From Roseobacter sinensis (lineage in GTDB: Bacteria; Pseudomonadota; Alphaproteobacteria; Rhodobacterales; Rhodobacteraceae): a stretch of DNA of 64,000 nucleotides. The stretch is from assembly GCF_025755255.1 (NCBI RefSeq), contig NZ_JALIEB010000014.1, positions 44,225 through 108,224 on the forward strand. Direction: 5' to 3'. The position numbers were made by a program, and so were the translations under genes. Shown here one piece after another: positions 29,112 to 38,274 of the stretch (position 1 is its first letter; each line of letters opens with the position of its first letter). The notes below the pieces were generated by a model that was not told the DNA's origin, did not search any database, and saw only the letters and a program-made list of their open reading frames with translations.

Positions 29112-30487
29112 CGCCCGGCCACGTCGCCGTCATCGACATCGGCAAGACCAATGCCAAGCTCGCGCTTGTGGACACCTCTGATCTGTCCGAGATCGCCGTT
29201 GTCACGCGACCAAACACCGTACTTGCAGGACCGCCCTACCCTCATTTCGATGTGGAGACCATCTGGGCCTTCCTTCTGGATGCGCTGGCGCAGTTCCACA
29301 AGAAATACGGCATCGAGGCGATATCCGTGACGACGCACGGGGCCGCTGGCGCTCTGATCGCTGCGGATGGACGTCTGGCCGCGCCGATCCTCGATTACGA
29401 GCACCCCGGCCCAGACGACCTCGTCGACGCCTATGCCAAACTCCGGCCCGCGTTTGCGGAAACAGGCTCGCCCCGGCTGCCCATGGGCCTGAACCTCGGG
29501 GCTCAGATCCACTGGCAATTCTCGCAGGATCCAACGCTGCGGGGTCGCACCAGATCAATCGTGACCTATCCTCAATACTGGGGGCATCGGCTGACGGGGG
29601 GTCTTGCCAGCGACGTGACCTCCTTGGGGTGCCACACCGATCTCTGGAACCCGTTTGAAACCCACTTCTCCAGCCTTGTTGATCGCATGGACATTGCGGA
29701 CAAGATGGCGCCGGCGCGGCACTCGGCGGAGGTGTTGAGCCCCCTTCTGGGCGAGGTCGCAGCACGAACCGGTCTCGATCCGGGCACACCTGTGTATTGC
29801 GGGATCCACGATTCCAACGCCTCGCTGCTGCCGCACGTGATACGCCGCGACCCACCGTTTTCAGTGGTCTCGACCGGAACATGGGTCATTGCCATGACCA
29901 TTGGAGGCGCCGACGTGGCGCTGGATGCATCCCGCGACACGCTGGTCAACGTGAACGCCCTTGGTGCACCGGTGCCCTCTGCCCGCTTCATGGGCGGTCG
30001 GGAGTTCGAAATTGTCGGCCGAGGCCAGGCTGTGGCATGCAGCGCGGCGGGACTCGCATCCGTCGCTGAGCGTGGCCCCCTATTGATGCCCGCGGTCGTG
30101 CCCGACAGCGGCCCGTTTCAAGGGCGGCAGCATCGTTGGATCGGATCGGAACCGGAACCGGGAACAGCTGAACGTACCGCGGCGCTCAGCTTCTATCTGG
30201 CGATGATGACCGCGGAATGCCTGTCGCTGACCGGACATGAGGGGCCGATCGTCGTCGAGGGGCCATTCGCGGCAAATGCCGGCTACTGCGGGATGCTGTC
30301 AGTCGCAACGAAGTGCCGCGTTCTGACCGCCGGCAGCGCAACCGGGACCAGCCAGGGGGCTGCAATGCTCGCACTTGGATCGACCGAGATACCAAAGGTT
30401 GAAGACACAAGTGGGTTCGCACCAGAAGACGGCGGCATCTACACACGATACGCTGAGACGTGGCGACAGGCGGTTTGCGGAAGCTGA
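29108..30487 (+). CDS. rhaK: L-rhamnulose kinase (FGGY family)
   Basis: A 459-residue sugar kinase that phosphorylates L-rhamnulose for the RhaD aldolase. The N-terminal domain has the phosphate loop [18 protein letters not shown] and the active-site region [12 protein letters not shown]; the C-terminal domain has [15 protein letters not shown] and [11 protein letters not shown]. The DIGKTN form is seen in rhizobial-type RhaK rather than enterobacterial RhaB. It overlaps rhaU by ATGA and closes the operon. In R. leguminosarum RhaK is also needed for rhamnose uptake; whether that holds here is not visible. Confidence 0.94.
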   Translation: MTPGHVAVIDIGKTNAKLALVDTSDLSEIAVVTRPNTVLAGPPYPHFDVETIWAFLLDALAQFHKKYGIEAISVTTHGAAGALIAADGRLAAPILDYEHPGPDDLVDAYAKLRPAFAETGSPRLPMGLNLGAQIHWQFSQDPTLRGRTRSIVTYPQYWGHRLTGGLASDVTSLGCHTDLWNPFETHFSSLVDRMDIADKMAPARHSAEVLSPLLGEVAARTGLDPGTPVYCGIHDSNASLLPHVIRRDPPFSVVSTGTWVIAMTIGGADVALDASRDTLVNVNALGAPVPSARFMGGREFEIVGRGQAVACSAAGLASVAERGPLLMPAVVPDSGPFQGRQHRWIGSEPEPGTAERTAALSFYLAMMTAECLSLTGHEGPIVVEGPFAANAGYCGMLSVATKCRVLTAGSATGTSQGAAMLALGSTEIPKVEDTSGFAPEDGGIYTRYAETWRQAVCGS

Positions 30488-30595
30488 GGTCAGGCACTTG
30501 GTGTTGCGTTACTCAGGCAATGTTTCGAGCCTTCGGCCGCGATCTCGCATATCTGGCCTTGCATCAATGCGGGACGACCCGAATTCGACCGATGC

Positions 30596-31042
30596 TCAGT
30601 CGAACGACAAAGCTTTCAGGTCCTGCTTCAACGCTTCGTTGTCGTCCCGGCCAAGCATCTCATCGACGTCGTCGTGGGTTTTTCGCCATATCGGCACCGC
30701 TTGAACCAGCAGATCCCGCCCGTCGTCTGTCAGCGTGATCCGTCTGCTACGCTTGTCTTTCGGGTCGGCCAGCATCGCCAGAAGCCCCCGCCTTTCGAGA
30801 GGTTTGAGGTTGGCGGTCATTGTCGTCCGATCCATGGCGAGAAAATGCGCCAGCTCGCCGACGCGGGGCGCACCCGGACGGTTCAACGCCATCAGAAGCG
30901 AGTACTGGCCGTGGGTCAAACCGACCGGCCGCAGTGCTTCATCAAAGCGCCGTGCGATCGCTCGCGCAGCACGTTGAAGGTGAAGGCACAGGCACCGGTC
31001 GCGGACCTCGTGCGTTACCTCTATCGGCAAGTCTGCTCTCAT
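30596..31042 (-). CDS. MarR family regulator
   Basis: A 148-residue winged-helix regulator. The core shows the dimer helix LHLQRAARAIARRFDEALRP, the HTH with VGELAHFLAMDRTTMTANLK, and the wing LADPKDKRSRRITLTDDGR. It is divergent from a four-gene operon starting at 31121. A perfect palindrome at 31051-31072 overlaps the -35 boxes of both promoters, so it probably represses both. Its own -10 (TAATGG at 31049-31054) is only about seven bases from the ATG, so the transcript may be leaderless or start at a later codon such as TTG at 31030. The ligand is unknown. Confidence 0.92.
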   Translation of the reverse strand: MRADLPIEVTHEVRDRCLCLHLQRAARAIARRFDEALRPVGLTHGQYSLLMALNRPGAPRVGELAHFLAMDRTTMTANLKPLERRGLLAMLADPKDKRSRRITLTDDGRDLLVQAVPIWRKTHDDVDEMLGRDDNEALKQDLKALSFD

Positions 31043-31048
31043 GAAGAA

Positions 31049-31085
31049 CCATTACGTTGACATCAACGTAATTGTCAATATTTTG
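31049..31085. promoter_or_regulatory. Divergent promoters with MarR operator palindrome
   Basis: A perfect inverted repeat at 31051-31072 has arms ATTACGTTGA and TCAACGTAAT around CA. The plus strand carries TTGACA at 31057-31062 and TATTTT at 31079-31084; the minus strand carries TTGACA at 31073-31078 and TAATGG at 31049-31054. The palindrome covers one -35 fully and abuts the other, as expected for a repressor site. Confidence 0.75.
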
Positions 31086-31120
31086 GATGCCAGAGGAGTG
31101 ATTCCTCAGTGAGGTTGCTC

Positions 31121-31525
31121 ATGAACACCTATATCAACCTGCCGGTTCAGGATCTGTCGCGCTCAAAAGCGTTCTTCGAAGCGCTGGGGTTCAGCTTCAA
31201 CGATCAGTTCTGTGATGACACCGCGCTGAGCATGGTGATCGGTGAGACATCCTTTGCCATGCTGCTGACGCACGAGAAGTTCGGCAGCTTCACTGACAAG
31301 GAGATCGCTGACACCAGCGAGACCAGCCAGGTGCTGATCGCGCTGCAACTCGAGAGCAAAGAGGCCGTCACGAATATGATGGAGACAGCTGTCGAACACG
31401 GCGGTAGGGCGACGCGCGCGCCAGAAGATCACGGCTTCATGTACGGTCACGCCTTCGCTGACCCGGATGGCCACATCTGGGAGCCGTTTTGGATGGACGC
31501 TGAAGCCGCCGTAGGGGCCGCATGA
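31121..31525 (+). CDS. VOC (glyoxalase/bleomycin resistance) family protein
   Basis: A 134-residue vicinal-oxygen-chelate protein with two beta-alpha-beta-beta-beta units. The first begins INLPVQDLSRSKAFFEALGF, and the second ends in the typical GHAFADPDGHIWEPFWMD, where His and Glu can be metal ligands. The ATG at 31121 has GAGG six bases upstream; a GTG at 31109 is an alternative. First gene of the MarR-controlled operon, overlapping the second by ATGA. Activity (lyase, dioxygenase or binding) is not predictable. Confidence 0.88.
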   Translation: MNTYINLPVQDLSRSKAFFEALGFSFNDQFCDDTALSMVIGETSFAMLLTHEKFGSFTDKEIADTSETSQVLIALQLESKEAVTNMMETAVEHGGRATRAPEDHGFMYGHAFADPDGHIWEPFWMDAEAAVGAA

Positions 31526-31989
31526 TGCACCGGGTGCGCACATGTCTCTGGTTTGAACGGGGCGGCGCGGAGGCGGCGGAATTCTATGTCTCCCTGCTGC
31601 CCGACAGCCAGATGGAAACGGTCCTGGCCCCGGATGGCGCCGAGCCGCTGCTTGTGAACTTCACGCTGGCAGGCGCGCCATATCAAATCCTCAACGGCGG
31701 GCCGCATTTCAAATTGACGGAAGCGGCCTCGATCAGTGTGCTTGCCGACCGTCAGCAGGAAATCGACCGGCTTTGGGCCGCGCTCACTGCCGATGGCGGA
31801 GAGGAAAGCCAATGCGGTTGGCTCAAGGATCGCTGGGGTCTGTCGTGGCAGATCTACCCCCGCGCCCTGCTCGACATGCAAGCCTCCGACGATCAGGTGG
31901 CCGCCGAACGCGCCCGCCAAGCCATGTACAGCATGAAAAAGCTCGATATTGCCGCCCTGGACGCCGCATTTGCCGGCTCCGCATCATAA
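31522..31989 (+). CDS. VOC family protein, PhnB/3-demethylubiquinone-methyltransferase-like fold
   Basis: A 155-residue protein of the PhnB-like VOC group. It starts with RVRTCLWFERGGAEAAEFYV, where the family has W..F...AEEAA.FY, and contains ILNGGPHFKLTEAASI and CGWLKDRWGLSWQIYP. These proteins were once annotated as methyltransferases but are VOC folds with no proven activity in most cases. Coupled to the preceding VOC gene by ATGA and followed within ten bases by a DUF1428 gene. Confidence 0.88.
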   Translation: MMHRVRTCLWFERGGAEAAEFYVSLLPDSQMETVLAPDGAEPLLVNFTLAGAPYQILNGGPHFKLTEAASISVLADRQQEIDRLWAALTADGGEESQCGWLKDRWGLSWQIYPRALLDMQASDDQVAAERARQAMYSMKKLDIAALDAAFAGSAS

Positions 31990-31999
31990 GGAGATCATA

Positions 32000-32353
32000 A
32001 TGTCCTACATTACCGTCGCAGCCTATGCAGTACCGACCGCGAACCGAGACGCCTTCATTGCGCATTCGAAGGAGGTGACCCCGCTTTTCAAGAAGCACGG
32101 CGCCCTTGCCGCTGTTGATGCCTGGGGCGACGACGTACCGGATGGTGAGACAACCTCCTTTCCGATGGCTGTGAAATGTGGATCGGACGAGACGGTTGCG
32201 TATTCGCATATCATCTGGCCGGACAAGGAGACGCATGACGCGAACATGCAGAAGGTCATGACGGATATGGAGCGCGCCATGCAGGACAACCCCATGCCCT
32301 TCGATGGCAAGCGCATGATCTTTGCCAGTTTTCAGACTGTCGTCGAGGCCTAG
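32000..32353 (+). CDS. DUF1428 family protein (YbaA-like)
   Basis: A 117-residue small protein of the DUF1428 family, an alpha/beta ferredoxin-like fold related to dimeric barrels. Characteristic segments are YITVAAYAVPTANRDAFIAH, WGDDVPDGETTSFPMAVKC and PFDGKRMIFASFQTVV. The ATG at 32000 follows AAGGAGAT. Function is unknown; homologues often sit with VOC proteins and MarR or ArsR regulators, as here. Confidence 0.9.
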   Translation: MSYITVAAYAVPTANRDAFIAHSKEVTPLFKKHGALAAVDAWGDDVPDGETTSFPMAVKCGSDETVAYSHIIWPDKETHDANMQKVMTDMERAMQDNPMPFDGKRMIFASFQTVVEA

Positions 32354-32401
32354 AGGTGCAAGCCGGAAGGTAAGGCCCCATCAGATCAGGGAGAAGTCGC
32401 T

Positions 32402-33562
32402 ATGCCCGAGACGGAGTTGACCATTCTTGTTGGCACCACGAAGGGCGCCTTCCTGCTTCGGCCTGAAAGCGCCAAGGGCCAATGGGCGATCAGCGGCCCG
32501 TTCTGTGACGGTTGGCCGATCAATCATCTGGCCAGCGATCCGGACACCGGCACGATCTGGGCCGGTGGCGGCGGAGACTGGAGCGGCGCGGGTGTGTGGC
32601 GGTCCGAGGATGGCGGGGAGACATGGGACGTCACGCGGCTGACCACGGGCGAGATGGACACCTGGGCCGCGAATGATCCGGAGTTTGCCAAGATGATCGG
32701 CTGGACGGAGAGCGAGTTGCCCTTCGGCGACAGGTTCTCGCAGATCTGGTCGCTGCATCACGCGGGCGGCACGCTTTACGCCGGGACCAAGCCCGCGAAC
32801 CTGCTGGCCAGCGAAGACGGCGGAAAGACGTGGGAGCGCCTCGGCAGCCTGACCGAGCATGAGTCCGCAGACACATGGAACCCGGGCGCGGCGGGCCTGG
32901 TCCTGCACACCATCGTTTCGGATCCGGAGAACTCCAGGAAGCTCTGGGTCGGCATCTCGGCCGCCGGCGTCTTTGCAACGGAAGACGGCGGCAAATCATG
33001 GGAGCGCCGCAACCGACTGTCGAATGCACAGGAGTGTGGCCATCACGACCACCCCGCCGCACCGCGCGACGGAGAAACGGGGCATTGCGTGCACAACATC
33101 ATGCGGGCCAAGGGGGCCGAAGACCTGCTCTACCAGCAAAATCACCACGGTGTCTGGCGGTCGTCCGATGGCGGCCGAAGCTGGGACGACATCACCAATG
33201 GCCTCCCGTCAACCTTCGGTTTTCCCATCCGCGTTCATCCGCGCGATCCCGAAACCATCTGGACCCTGCCCCTGAACGGGGACTCAATCGGTCGTTTTCC
33301 TCCGGATGCGGCCGCGGCCGTCTGGCGCTCGAGAGACGGTGGCGAAAGCTGGGAAGCCTTGCGTGCCGGACTGCCGCAGGAGGGCTGCTATTTCACCGTA
33401 TTGCGACAGGCGATGGCCGGGGACACCTGCGACCCGGCGGGCATCTATTTCGGCACAAACAGCGGCTCCGTCTTTGCCAGCCATGACGAGGGCGACAGCT
33501 GGGACGAGATCGCACGGCACTTGCCGACAATTCTCGGCGTCGAAGTGATGGCGCGTAGCTAA
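32402..33562 (+). CDS. Asp-box (BNR) beta-propeller protein, sialidase-like fold
   Basis: A 386-residue propeller with six Asp-box repeats (S/T-x-D-x-G-x-x-W): SEDGGETWD, SEDGGKTWE, TEDGGKSWE, SSDGGRSWD, SRDGGESWE and SHDEGDSWD. No signal peptide is visible, so it appears cytosolic. The fold is shared by sialidases, VPS10 and Ycf48, but sialidase catalytic residues are not evident, so an enzymatic name would be unsafe. It begins 48 bases after the DUF1428 gene and is probably last in the MarR-controlled operon. Confidence 0.85.
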   Translation: MPETELTILVGTTKGAFLLRPESAKGQWAISGPFCDGWPINHLASDPDTGTIWAGGGGDWSGAGVWRSEDGGETWDVTRLTTGEMDTWAANDPEFAKMIGWTESELPFGDRFSQIWSLHHAGGTLYAGTKPANLLASEDGGKTWERLGSLTEHESADTWNPGAAGLVLHTIVSDPENSRKLWVGISAAGVFATEDGGKSWERRNRLSNAQECGHHDHPAAPRDGETGHCVHNIMRAKGAEDLLYQQNHHGVWRSSDGGRSWDDITNGLPSTFGFPIRVHPRDPETIWTLPLNGDSIGRFPPDAAAAVWRSRDGGESWEALRAGLPQEGCYFTVLRQAMAGDTCDPAGIYFGTNSGSVFASHDEGDSWDEIARHLPTILGVEVMARS

Positions 33563-33727
33563 CAGTCCCGACCTGGCGGTTAACGGATCAAGGCGCGGCG
33601 CTCACGGGCGGCATTTGACCCCGCGAGGATGTCGTTCGATGCCGGCACGCAGTGGGGTTCCGGCTGGCGGATGCATCGGCAAGCCACCGTGCCCCTCCAT
33701 AGAACCTAACGCGCGGAAACTGGACAA

Positions 33728-34600
33728 ATGTCCACGTTAAATCAGCCCGAGGTTTCTGGTATACAGGCGAGTATGGTTCGACTGATGGCGATACTCTGCA
33801 TGCTCTGCCTTATGGGTGCGGGCATTTTGCTTGTGCTGCCGGACCCGTGGGCCAAGGCGGAGCGAAGAGCGGCACAGGATGCCGCGGCGCTCGCCGATCT
33901 GATAGCCACACCCGACAAGATCAGTTGGCGGCTGATAGACGACGTGCCCTTGCTCCGCGCGATGGTTTGGGATGCCGATGGAGCACGTCATTACCCTCCG
34001 CCCCAGGGCATGGCCCCCTTGCCGTATGAGTTCTCGGATGAGGCGGAGCGGCAACTGGTTTCCTTTCAGGCAACGGTCGACGCGGTTGCATGGGCGCCAT
34101 TCGACACCGCGGGTCGACAACTTCTCTACTGTGGGGCCGTGCCGGCCGTCTGTCTCGTCTACGATCGCGTGCTTCTGGAGGAGGCGTTAGGGCTTCGCGC
34201 GGGTGCGCTTGCCGCGAAACAGTCCAAAGGCAGCCTGGCAATTCTGCTGGCAGCGCTCTCCTGCCTGTTCGGCGGCTACGGCCTTTGGCTCGGGCAAAGG
34301 CCAAAAGAGGCAGGGCCGGCCTTCAAGATCGTGCCCGAGCGCCATATCGCCATACGCGACACGCTTGAGATCTCTCTGACCCCGCGCGATCTGAAGCTGC
34401 TGTCGATCCTGCAAGACCGCGACGGTGCTGTCGTCACGAAAGACGAACTCTACGACGCAGGCTGGGGACGCGATTACATGCCGAATTCGCGCTCCCTCGA
34501 TCAGCATATCATCAACCTGCGTAGAAAGCTGGACCCCGACAAATCAAGACCTGTTCTGATCGAAACGGTCCATGGCGTGGGCTACCGGCTCGTCAACTGA
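33728..34600 (+). CDS. Membrane-bound regulator: periplasmic sensor followed by C-terminal OmpR-type winged helix
   Basis: A 290-residue protein with an unusual layout. A first membrane helix (about 17-37) is followed by a periplasmic segment of about 130 residues with two cysteines (135, 142), a second helix (169-188) and a C-terminal PhoB/OmpR-type winged helix (about 196-290: LTPRDLKLLSILQD, then ELYDAGWGRDYMPNSRSLDQ and ETVHGVGYRLVN). There is no receiver or kinase domain, so it looks like a one-component regulator acting from the membrane. CadC/ToxR proteins have the winged helix at the N-terminus; here the order is reversed and resembles a sensor kinase whose kinase was replaced by the DNA-binding domain. 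It is followed by a Sel1 gene and a cupin gene that may be targets. Confidence 0.8.
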   Translation: MSTLNQPEVSGIQASMVRLMAILCMLCLMGAGILLVLPDPWAKAERRAAQDAAALADLIATPDKISWRLIDDVPLLRAMVWDADGARHYPPPQGMAPLPYEFSDEAERQLVSFQATVDAVAWAPFDTAGRQLLYCGAVPAVCLVYDRVLLEEALGLRAGALAAKQSKGSLAILLAALSCLFGGYGLWLGQRPKEAGPAFKIVPERHIAIRDTLEISLTPRDLKLLSILQDRDGAVVTKDELYDAGWGRDYMPNSRSLDQHIINLRRKLDPDKSRPVLIETVHGVGYRLVN

Positions 34601-34702
34601 CCAGCTTTTTTGCAGGTTTTTTGCAATTCGCTTGCAGAAATCTAGCACATCCGAAGCAGCCAAGCGGTTCCCTGAGATGTGTCCGAATGCACGGAGGTCC
34701 GC

Positions 34703-35269
34703 ATGAAACCGAAGGTGTCACCTTTTGCCCTTGCTCTCTGTCTGGCCACGACCTGTGCGCTGGCGGATGCTGGTACTCCGCTCAAGGTCGAAGACGACCA
34801 TGGCGTCCTCAATCCCGATGACACGGGCAAAGAGATGATCGTCCGGAAGATCGAGATGGGGATCATCGACTCGGTGACATGCTCTCTGGGAATAAACGTG
34901 ACCAAGAACGATGATCACCAGCTTGCAAGAAAGCTGACCCGGGAGTGCGCCGAGGCAGGCTTCACCAAGGCCATGACCTGGATGAGCCAACTTGAGGACA
35001 ACGGCCTCGGGGGTGAGTACAATCCTGACGCCTCCGCCGAATGGGACCGTCGCGCCGCCGAAGCGGGCGACCCTGTGGGCAAGTTCAACCACGGGCTCAA
35101 CCTGATGCGCGGTCATGGCATCGCGCAAGACGACGCCTTGGGGCGCCAATTCGTGGATGAAGCCGCGAACGACGGGCTGCCCATCGCCAAGCGTCTGCAA
35201 GCCGCGGGTTACGATCTCGATGAAGTCACGCCAGATGCGGACAACTGGAAGTATGCGCCGATGTTCTGA
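34703..35269 (+). CDS. Secreted Sel1-repeat protein
   Basis: A 188-residue protein with a signal peptide (about 1-22, ending CALADA). The mature part has Sel1/TPR-like helical pairs: TKAMTWMSQLEDNGLGGEYN, AEWDRRAAEAGDPVGKFNHG and GHGIAQDDALGRQFVDEAAN. Sel1 repeats bind other proteins and often mediate envelope signalling. The ATG at 34703 follows CGGAGG at good spacing. It lies about 100 bases after the membrane regulator gene and may be its target or partner; that is inference. Confidence 0.8.
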   Translation: MKPKVSPFALALCLATTCALADAGTPLKVEDDHGVLNPDDTGKEMIVRKIEMGIIDSVTCSLGINVTKNDDHQLARKLTRECAEAGFTKAMTWMSQLEDNGLGGEYNPDASAEWDRRAAEAGDPVGKFNHGLNLMRGHGIAQDDALGRQFVDEAANDGLPIAKRLQAAGYDLDEVTPDADNWKYAPMF

Positions 35270-35353
35270 ACGGCGGCAGCCAGTCCGATCGGTCTTCGGC
35301 ATGGCTGGCAACTCGAAGGCAGATAGGCTGTTTCGACTAAATGGGAGGAAGAC

Positions 35354-35905
35354 ATGACAAAATTGACACGTCGTGAGGGTTTGGCCAGCATCGGTACCGC
35401 CGTGACCGCTGTGGCCCTGGGCGCGAACGCCAGCGAGGCCGCATCCCAGGCGGCAGCGGCGTTTGACCAATCCAACGTCAAGTGGAACACGCTCGAAGGT
35501 ATTGACCACCTATGGTACCACGTCCTGAATGTGGACCGCGAGCTCAACGTGGTCGACCTGCTGTTGAAGTTCGCTGCCAACGAGCGCGTTGTGCTGCACA
35601 AGCACCATGCGGACTACAGTACGTTCATCATCCAAGGAGAGCTGCGTCTCTACAACGCCGAGGGCGAATTGACCGAAATACGCCCGACTGCGAGCTTTGT
35701 TCAAAAGTCTGCCGGTGGGGCGCCCCACACCGAAGGCGGGGGAGACGAGGATTGCATCGCCTGGTTCAGCAACAAGGGCACCGATGGGGTCATCTATGAA
35801 ATCCTCGGGCCCAATGGCGACACTCTGGGAACGCTTGGTCTACCTGAGTTTGAAGCCTTGATGCAAACGCAAGACGAGCCCGTGCAACCGATCGTTCCGG
35901 GGTGA
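35354..35905 (+). CDS. Cupin protein with Tat-like signal
   Basis: A 183-residue single-domain cupin. The N-terminus TRREGLASIGTAVTAVALGA, with alanines to about residue 35, looks like a Tat signal, so the protein is probably periplasmic. The cupin barrel shows the metal-binding motif HKHHADYSTFIIQGELRLY and the second motif near PHTEGGGDEDC. Related proteins include ChrR-like and acetylacetone-cleaving cupins, but the substrate is unknown. It follows the Sel1 gene by about 85 bases with GGGAGGAAG upstream. Confidence 0.82.
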   Translation: MTKLTRREGLASIGTAVTAVALGANASEAASQAAAAFDQSNVKWNTLEGIDHLWYHVLNVDRELNVVDLLLKFAANERVVLHKHHADYSTFIIQGELRLYNAEGELTEIRPTASFVQKSAGGAPHTEGGGDEDCIAWFSNKGTDGVIYEILGPNGDTLGTLGLPEFEALMQTQDEPVQPIVPG

Positions 35906-35992
35906 TGCAGAGCGCCTGGCCGCATTGAACGGCTCTATCAGACGGACGCGCCCTCGGATTGTCTGTTCAGCCAGGCGCGAGGAACGCTCGGT

Positions 35993-36340
35993 TTACTCGT
36001 CGGACTCGGCTTGAGGCTTCGTCAAAACACCAGACGCAGCGACAGCGCCCATCACGACAAGGACCGCTCCCGCCACAGCGCCCCATGTCACAGTGGCCAC
36101 GCCGAAGATGGCGAGCAGCGCAAGAGATCCGATGGGAGTGAGGTAGGCGATCCCGGCGATGGTCGAGGTAAAGCCCGCTCGCGCTGCCTTGTCCCAAAGC
36201 ACATTGGAGAGCGTCAACGGGGCAATCCCGATCCCGGCAATGGCGAGCCACCGGGGCGCAGACAGAGGGGTCGGCTCTTCGAACAGCCAATGTGCCGCCA
36301 AGGCCAGAAGCGCCAGCAGACCCATCGACGGGCCAATCAC
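35993..36340 (-). pseudogene. DMT/EamA permease, C-terminal remnant
   Basis: About 115 residues equal to the last four helices of an EamA transporter: GLLALLALAAHWLFEEP, LSNVLWDKAARAGFTSTIAG and IAYLTPIGSLALLAIFG. The frame continues a little upstream as CFLPWSSAKTGGEV, which resembles the start of the second EamA repeat, and then hits a stop. The N-terminal half is missing, so this is very likely a decayed gene. Confidence 0.7.
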
Positions 36341-36681
36341 CTCACCGCCGGTTTTCGCCGAAGACCAAGGCAGGAAGCAGCAAGCTCAGATTTCTCCTGA
36401 TTGGTTCGGAATACCCGACTGCATGGAAAAGGATCAGCGCATCTGGTGGATTGCCCAATGGCTTGAGAGCCGCGAGGCCATATTTTTGAGACAGGTTTGA
36501 ACGCCGTCCCACTTTTTCATCGCGCTCAAAACGCCTTTCATGCCCGCGCGCACGGCACTTTGACATCCGACCATCCGGAACCGAATAGCGCAGCATCGTG
36601 GTGGCATTTTGATGCACCACACCTTGTCACATTGGGGCCAGCACGCACTATAGCGCGAAACGAAGAAGGGTTGCGACTCGC
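36341..36681. other. Intergenic region upstream of opgG
   Basis: About 340 bases between the permease remnant and opgG. It probably contains the opgG promoter near its right end. The open frames here are not recognisable and may be eroded sequence from the permease gene. Confidence 0.4.
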
Positions 36682-38274
36682 ATGATATTGACACAAACGC
36701 TTTCCCGCCGACACGTTCTGGCCGGGCTTCTGCTAAGTACGGCCCTCGCGCCCAACCTGCCCGCCGCGCAGACCGCCGCGCCAACGGAGACGCCTTTTTC
36801 CTTCGAGGACCTAAAGCGCGAGATGAAAACGCGCGCCGCCCTGCCCGACACACCGCCTGCGCTGCTTGACACATTTCTCGATGAGCTGAGCTACGACGAC
36901 TACCGAAATATCTATTTCCGCCCCGAGGCCGCCCGTTTGATGCAGCCGGTGACCCGGTTTCGCCTGGAGGCCTTCCACCCCGGCTGGCTGTACAAGAAAC
37001 CCGTCAAGATCCACGAGATCGTGGACGGCGTCGCCCGCCCCCTGACCTTCAGCACCAAGGATTTCGAATACCGCAATGAGGTTGCCGAAAAGCTTCCAGA
37101 AGCCCCCTCGCTGCCCGGTGTGGCGGGCGTCAAGATCAACACGCCATTCAACACCGCCGAGAAGTATGATGAGCTCATTACCTTTCTCGGTGCGAGCTAT
37201 TTCCGGGCCCTTGGGGCGGGCAACAGCTATGGCCTGTCCGCGCGTGGGCTGGCTGTGAACACGTGGCGAAGCGGGCCGGAGGAGTTTCCCAGGTTTTCCG
37301 CCTTCTGGATCCAGCGCCCCACGCCCGAGGACAGCGCCATTGAAGTCTATGCCGCGCTGGACAGCGCTTCCGTCACCGGGGCCTATCGCTTTGTCATCGC
37401 CCCTGGCGCCGATACCGTCATCGACGTCGAGGCAGAGCTCTACTTTCGCGAGACGGTTCCGCATCTGGGCCTCGCGCCTCTGACTTCGATGTTCTATTTC
37501 GCGGAGCATTCCGAGCGACGCTTTGACGATTTCCGCCCACAGGTCCATGACAGCGATCTGCTGCGGATGGTCCGGACTTCGGGCGATGTTCTGGTGCGTC
37601 CACTCAACAACCCGCCGCGTGTCTCGAACTCCTTCTTCGCGGATGATGAGATCATCGAGTTTGGCCTGGTTCAACGCGACCGGAGTTATGAAGCCTATCA
37701 GGATGCGGGCGCGCAGTATCACGACCGCCCCTCGGTGATGATCGACCGCGTGGGCGATTGGGGCCCGGGCAAAATCCGACTGATCGAGATCCCGGCCAAG
37801 CTGGAGATTGACGACAATATCGTCCTTCTTTGGGTTCCCGACGAGGCCCCGCAAGCGGGCGAGACGCGCAACTACCGCTACCGCATGCACTGGGGCGCGC
37901 TTCCTGCGGACGGCAACGGCGAATTGGCCTATGTGTACAGTACCCGCACCGGGGTCGGCGGAGCGTCAGGCGTGCCGGTGGAGAACCCCAACCTGCGGAA
38001 GTTCGTCATTGATTTCCAGGGGGGCACCCTGGGCGGTCTCAACCCCGAGGCCCAGGTCATTCCGGTCGTTACGGCCTCGGCCGGCGAGATCTCCAACCCG
38101 GTCCTGCACAAGATCGACGATGCGGATCAGCGATGGCGGCTGTTCTTTGACGTCGACGGGCAAGACGCCGAGCTGATCGAGCTGGTGGCCCATGTCGCAG
38201 ATCAGGAGCGCAAGCTGTCCGAGGTCTGGCTGTTCCAATGGGTACGCGAGGTCACGGCAGGGTCAGAGAACTGA
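36682..38274 (+). CDS. opgG: Glucans biosynthesis protein G
   Basis: A 530-residue periplasmic protein of the MdoG/OpgG family, needed for making osmoregulated periplasmic glucans. A Tat-type signal is present (SRRHVLAGLLLSTALAPNLP). The family's beta-sandwich starts near residue 40 with FSFEDLKREMKTRAALP and includes YDDYRNIYFRP, LGAGNSYGLSARGLAVN and the C-terminal Ig-like domain with NPNLRKFVIDFQGG. Length matches OpgG. OpgH, the glucosyltransferase usually next to it, is not in the window, so the gene stands alone here. Confidence 0.93.
   Translation: MILTQTLSRRHVLAGLLLSTALAPNLPAAQTAAPTETPFSFEDLKREMKTRAALPDTPPALLDTFLDELSYDDYRNIYFRPEAARLMQPVTRFRLEAFHPGWLYKKPVKIHEIVDGVARPLTFSTKDFEYRNEVAEKLPEAPSLPGVAGVKINTPFNTAEKYDELITFLGASYFRALGAGNSYGLSARGLAVNTWRSGPEEFPRFSAFWIQRPTPEDSAIEVYAALDSASVTGAYRFVIAPGADTVIDVEAELYFRETVPHLGLAPLTSMFYFAEHSERRFDDFRPQVHDSDLLRMVRTSGDVLVRPLNNPPRVSNSFFADDEIIEFGLVQRDRSYEAYQDAGAQYHDRPSVMIDRVGDWGPGKIRLIEIPAKLEIDDNIVLLWVPDEAPQAGETRNYRYRMHWGALPADGNGELAYVYSTRTGVGGASGVPVENPNLRKFVIDFQGGTLGGLNPEAQVIPVVTASAGEISNPVLHKIDDADQRWRLFFDVDGQDAELIELVAHVADQERKLSEVWLFQWVREVTAGSEN

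Noticed and set aside
36811..37890. A 359-codon minus-strand frame inside opgG
   Set aside because: OpgG is well supported on the plus strand by signal peptide, length and motifs.
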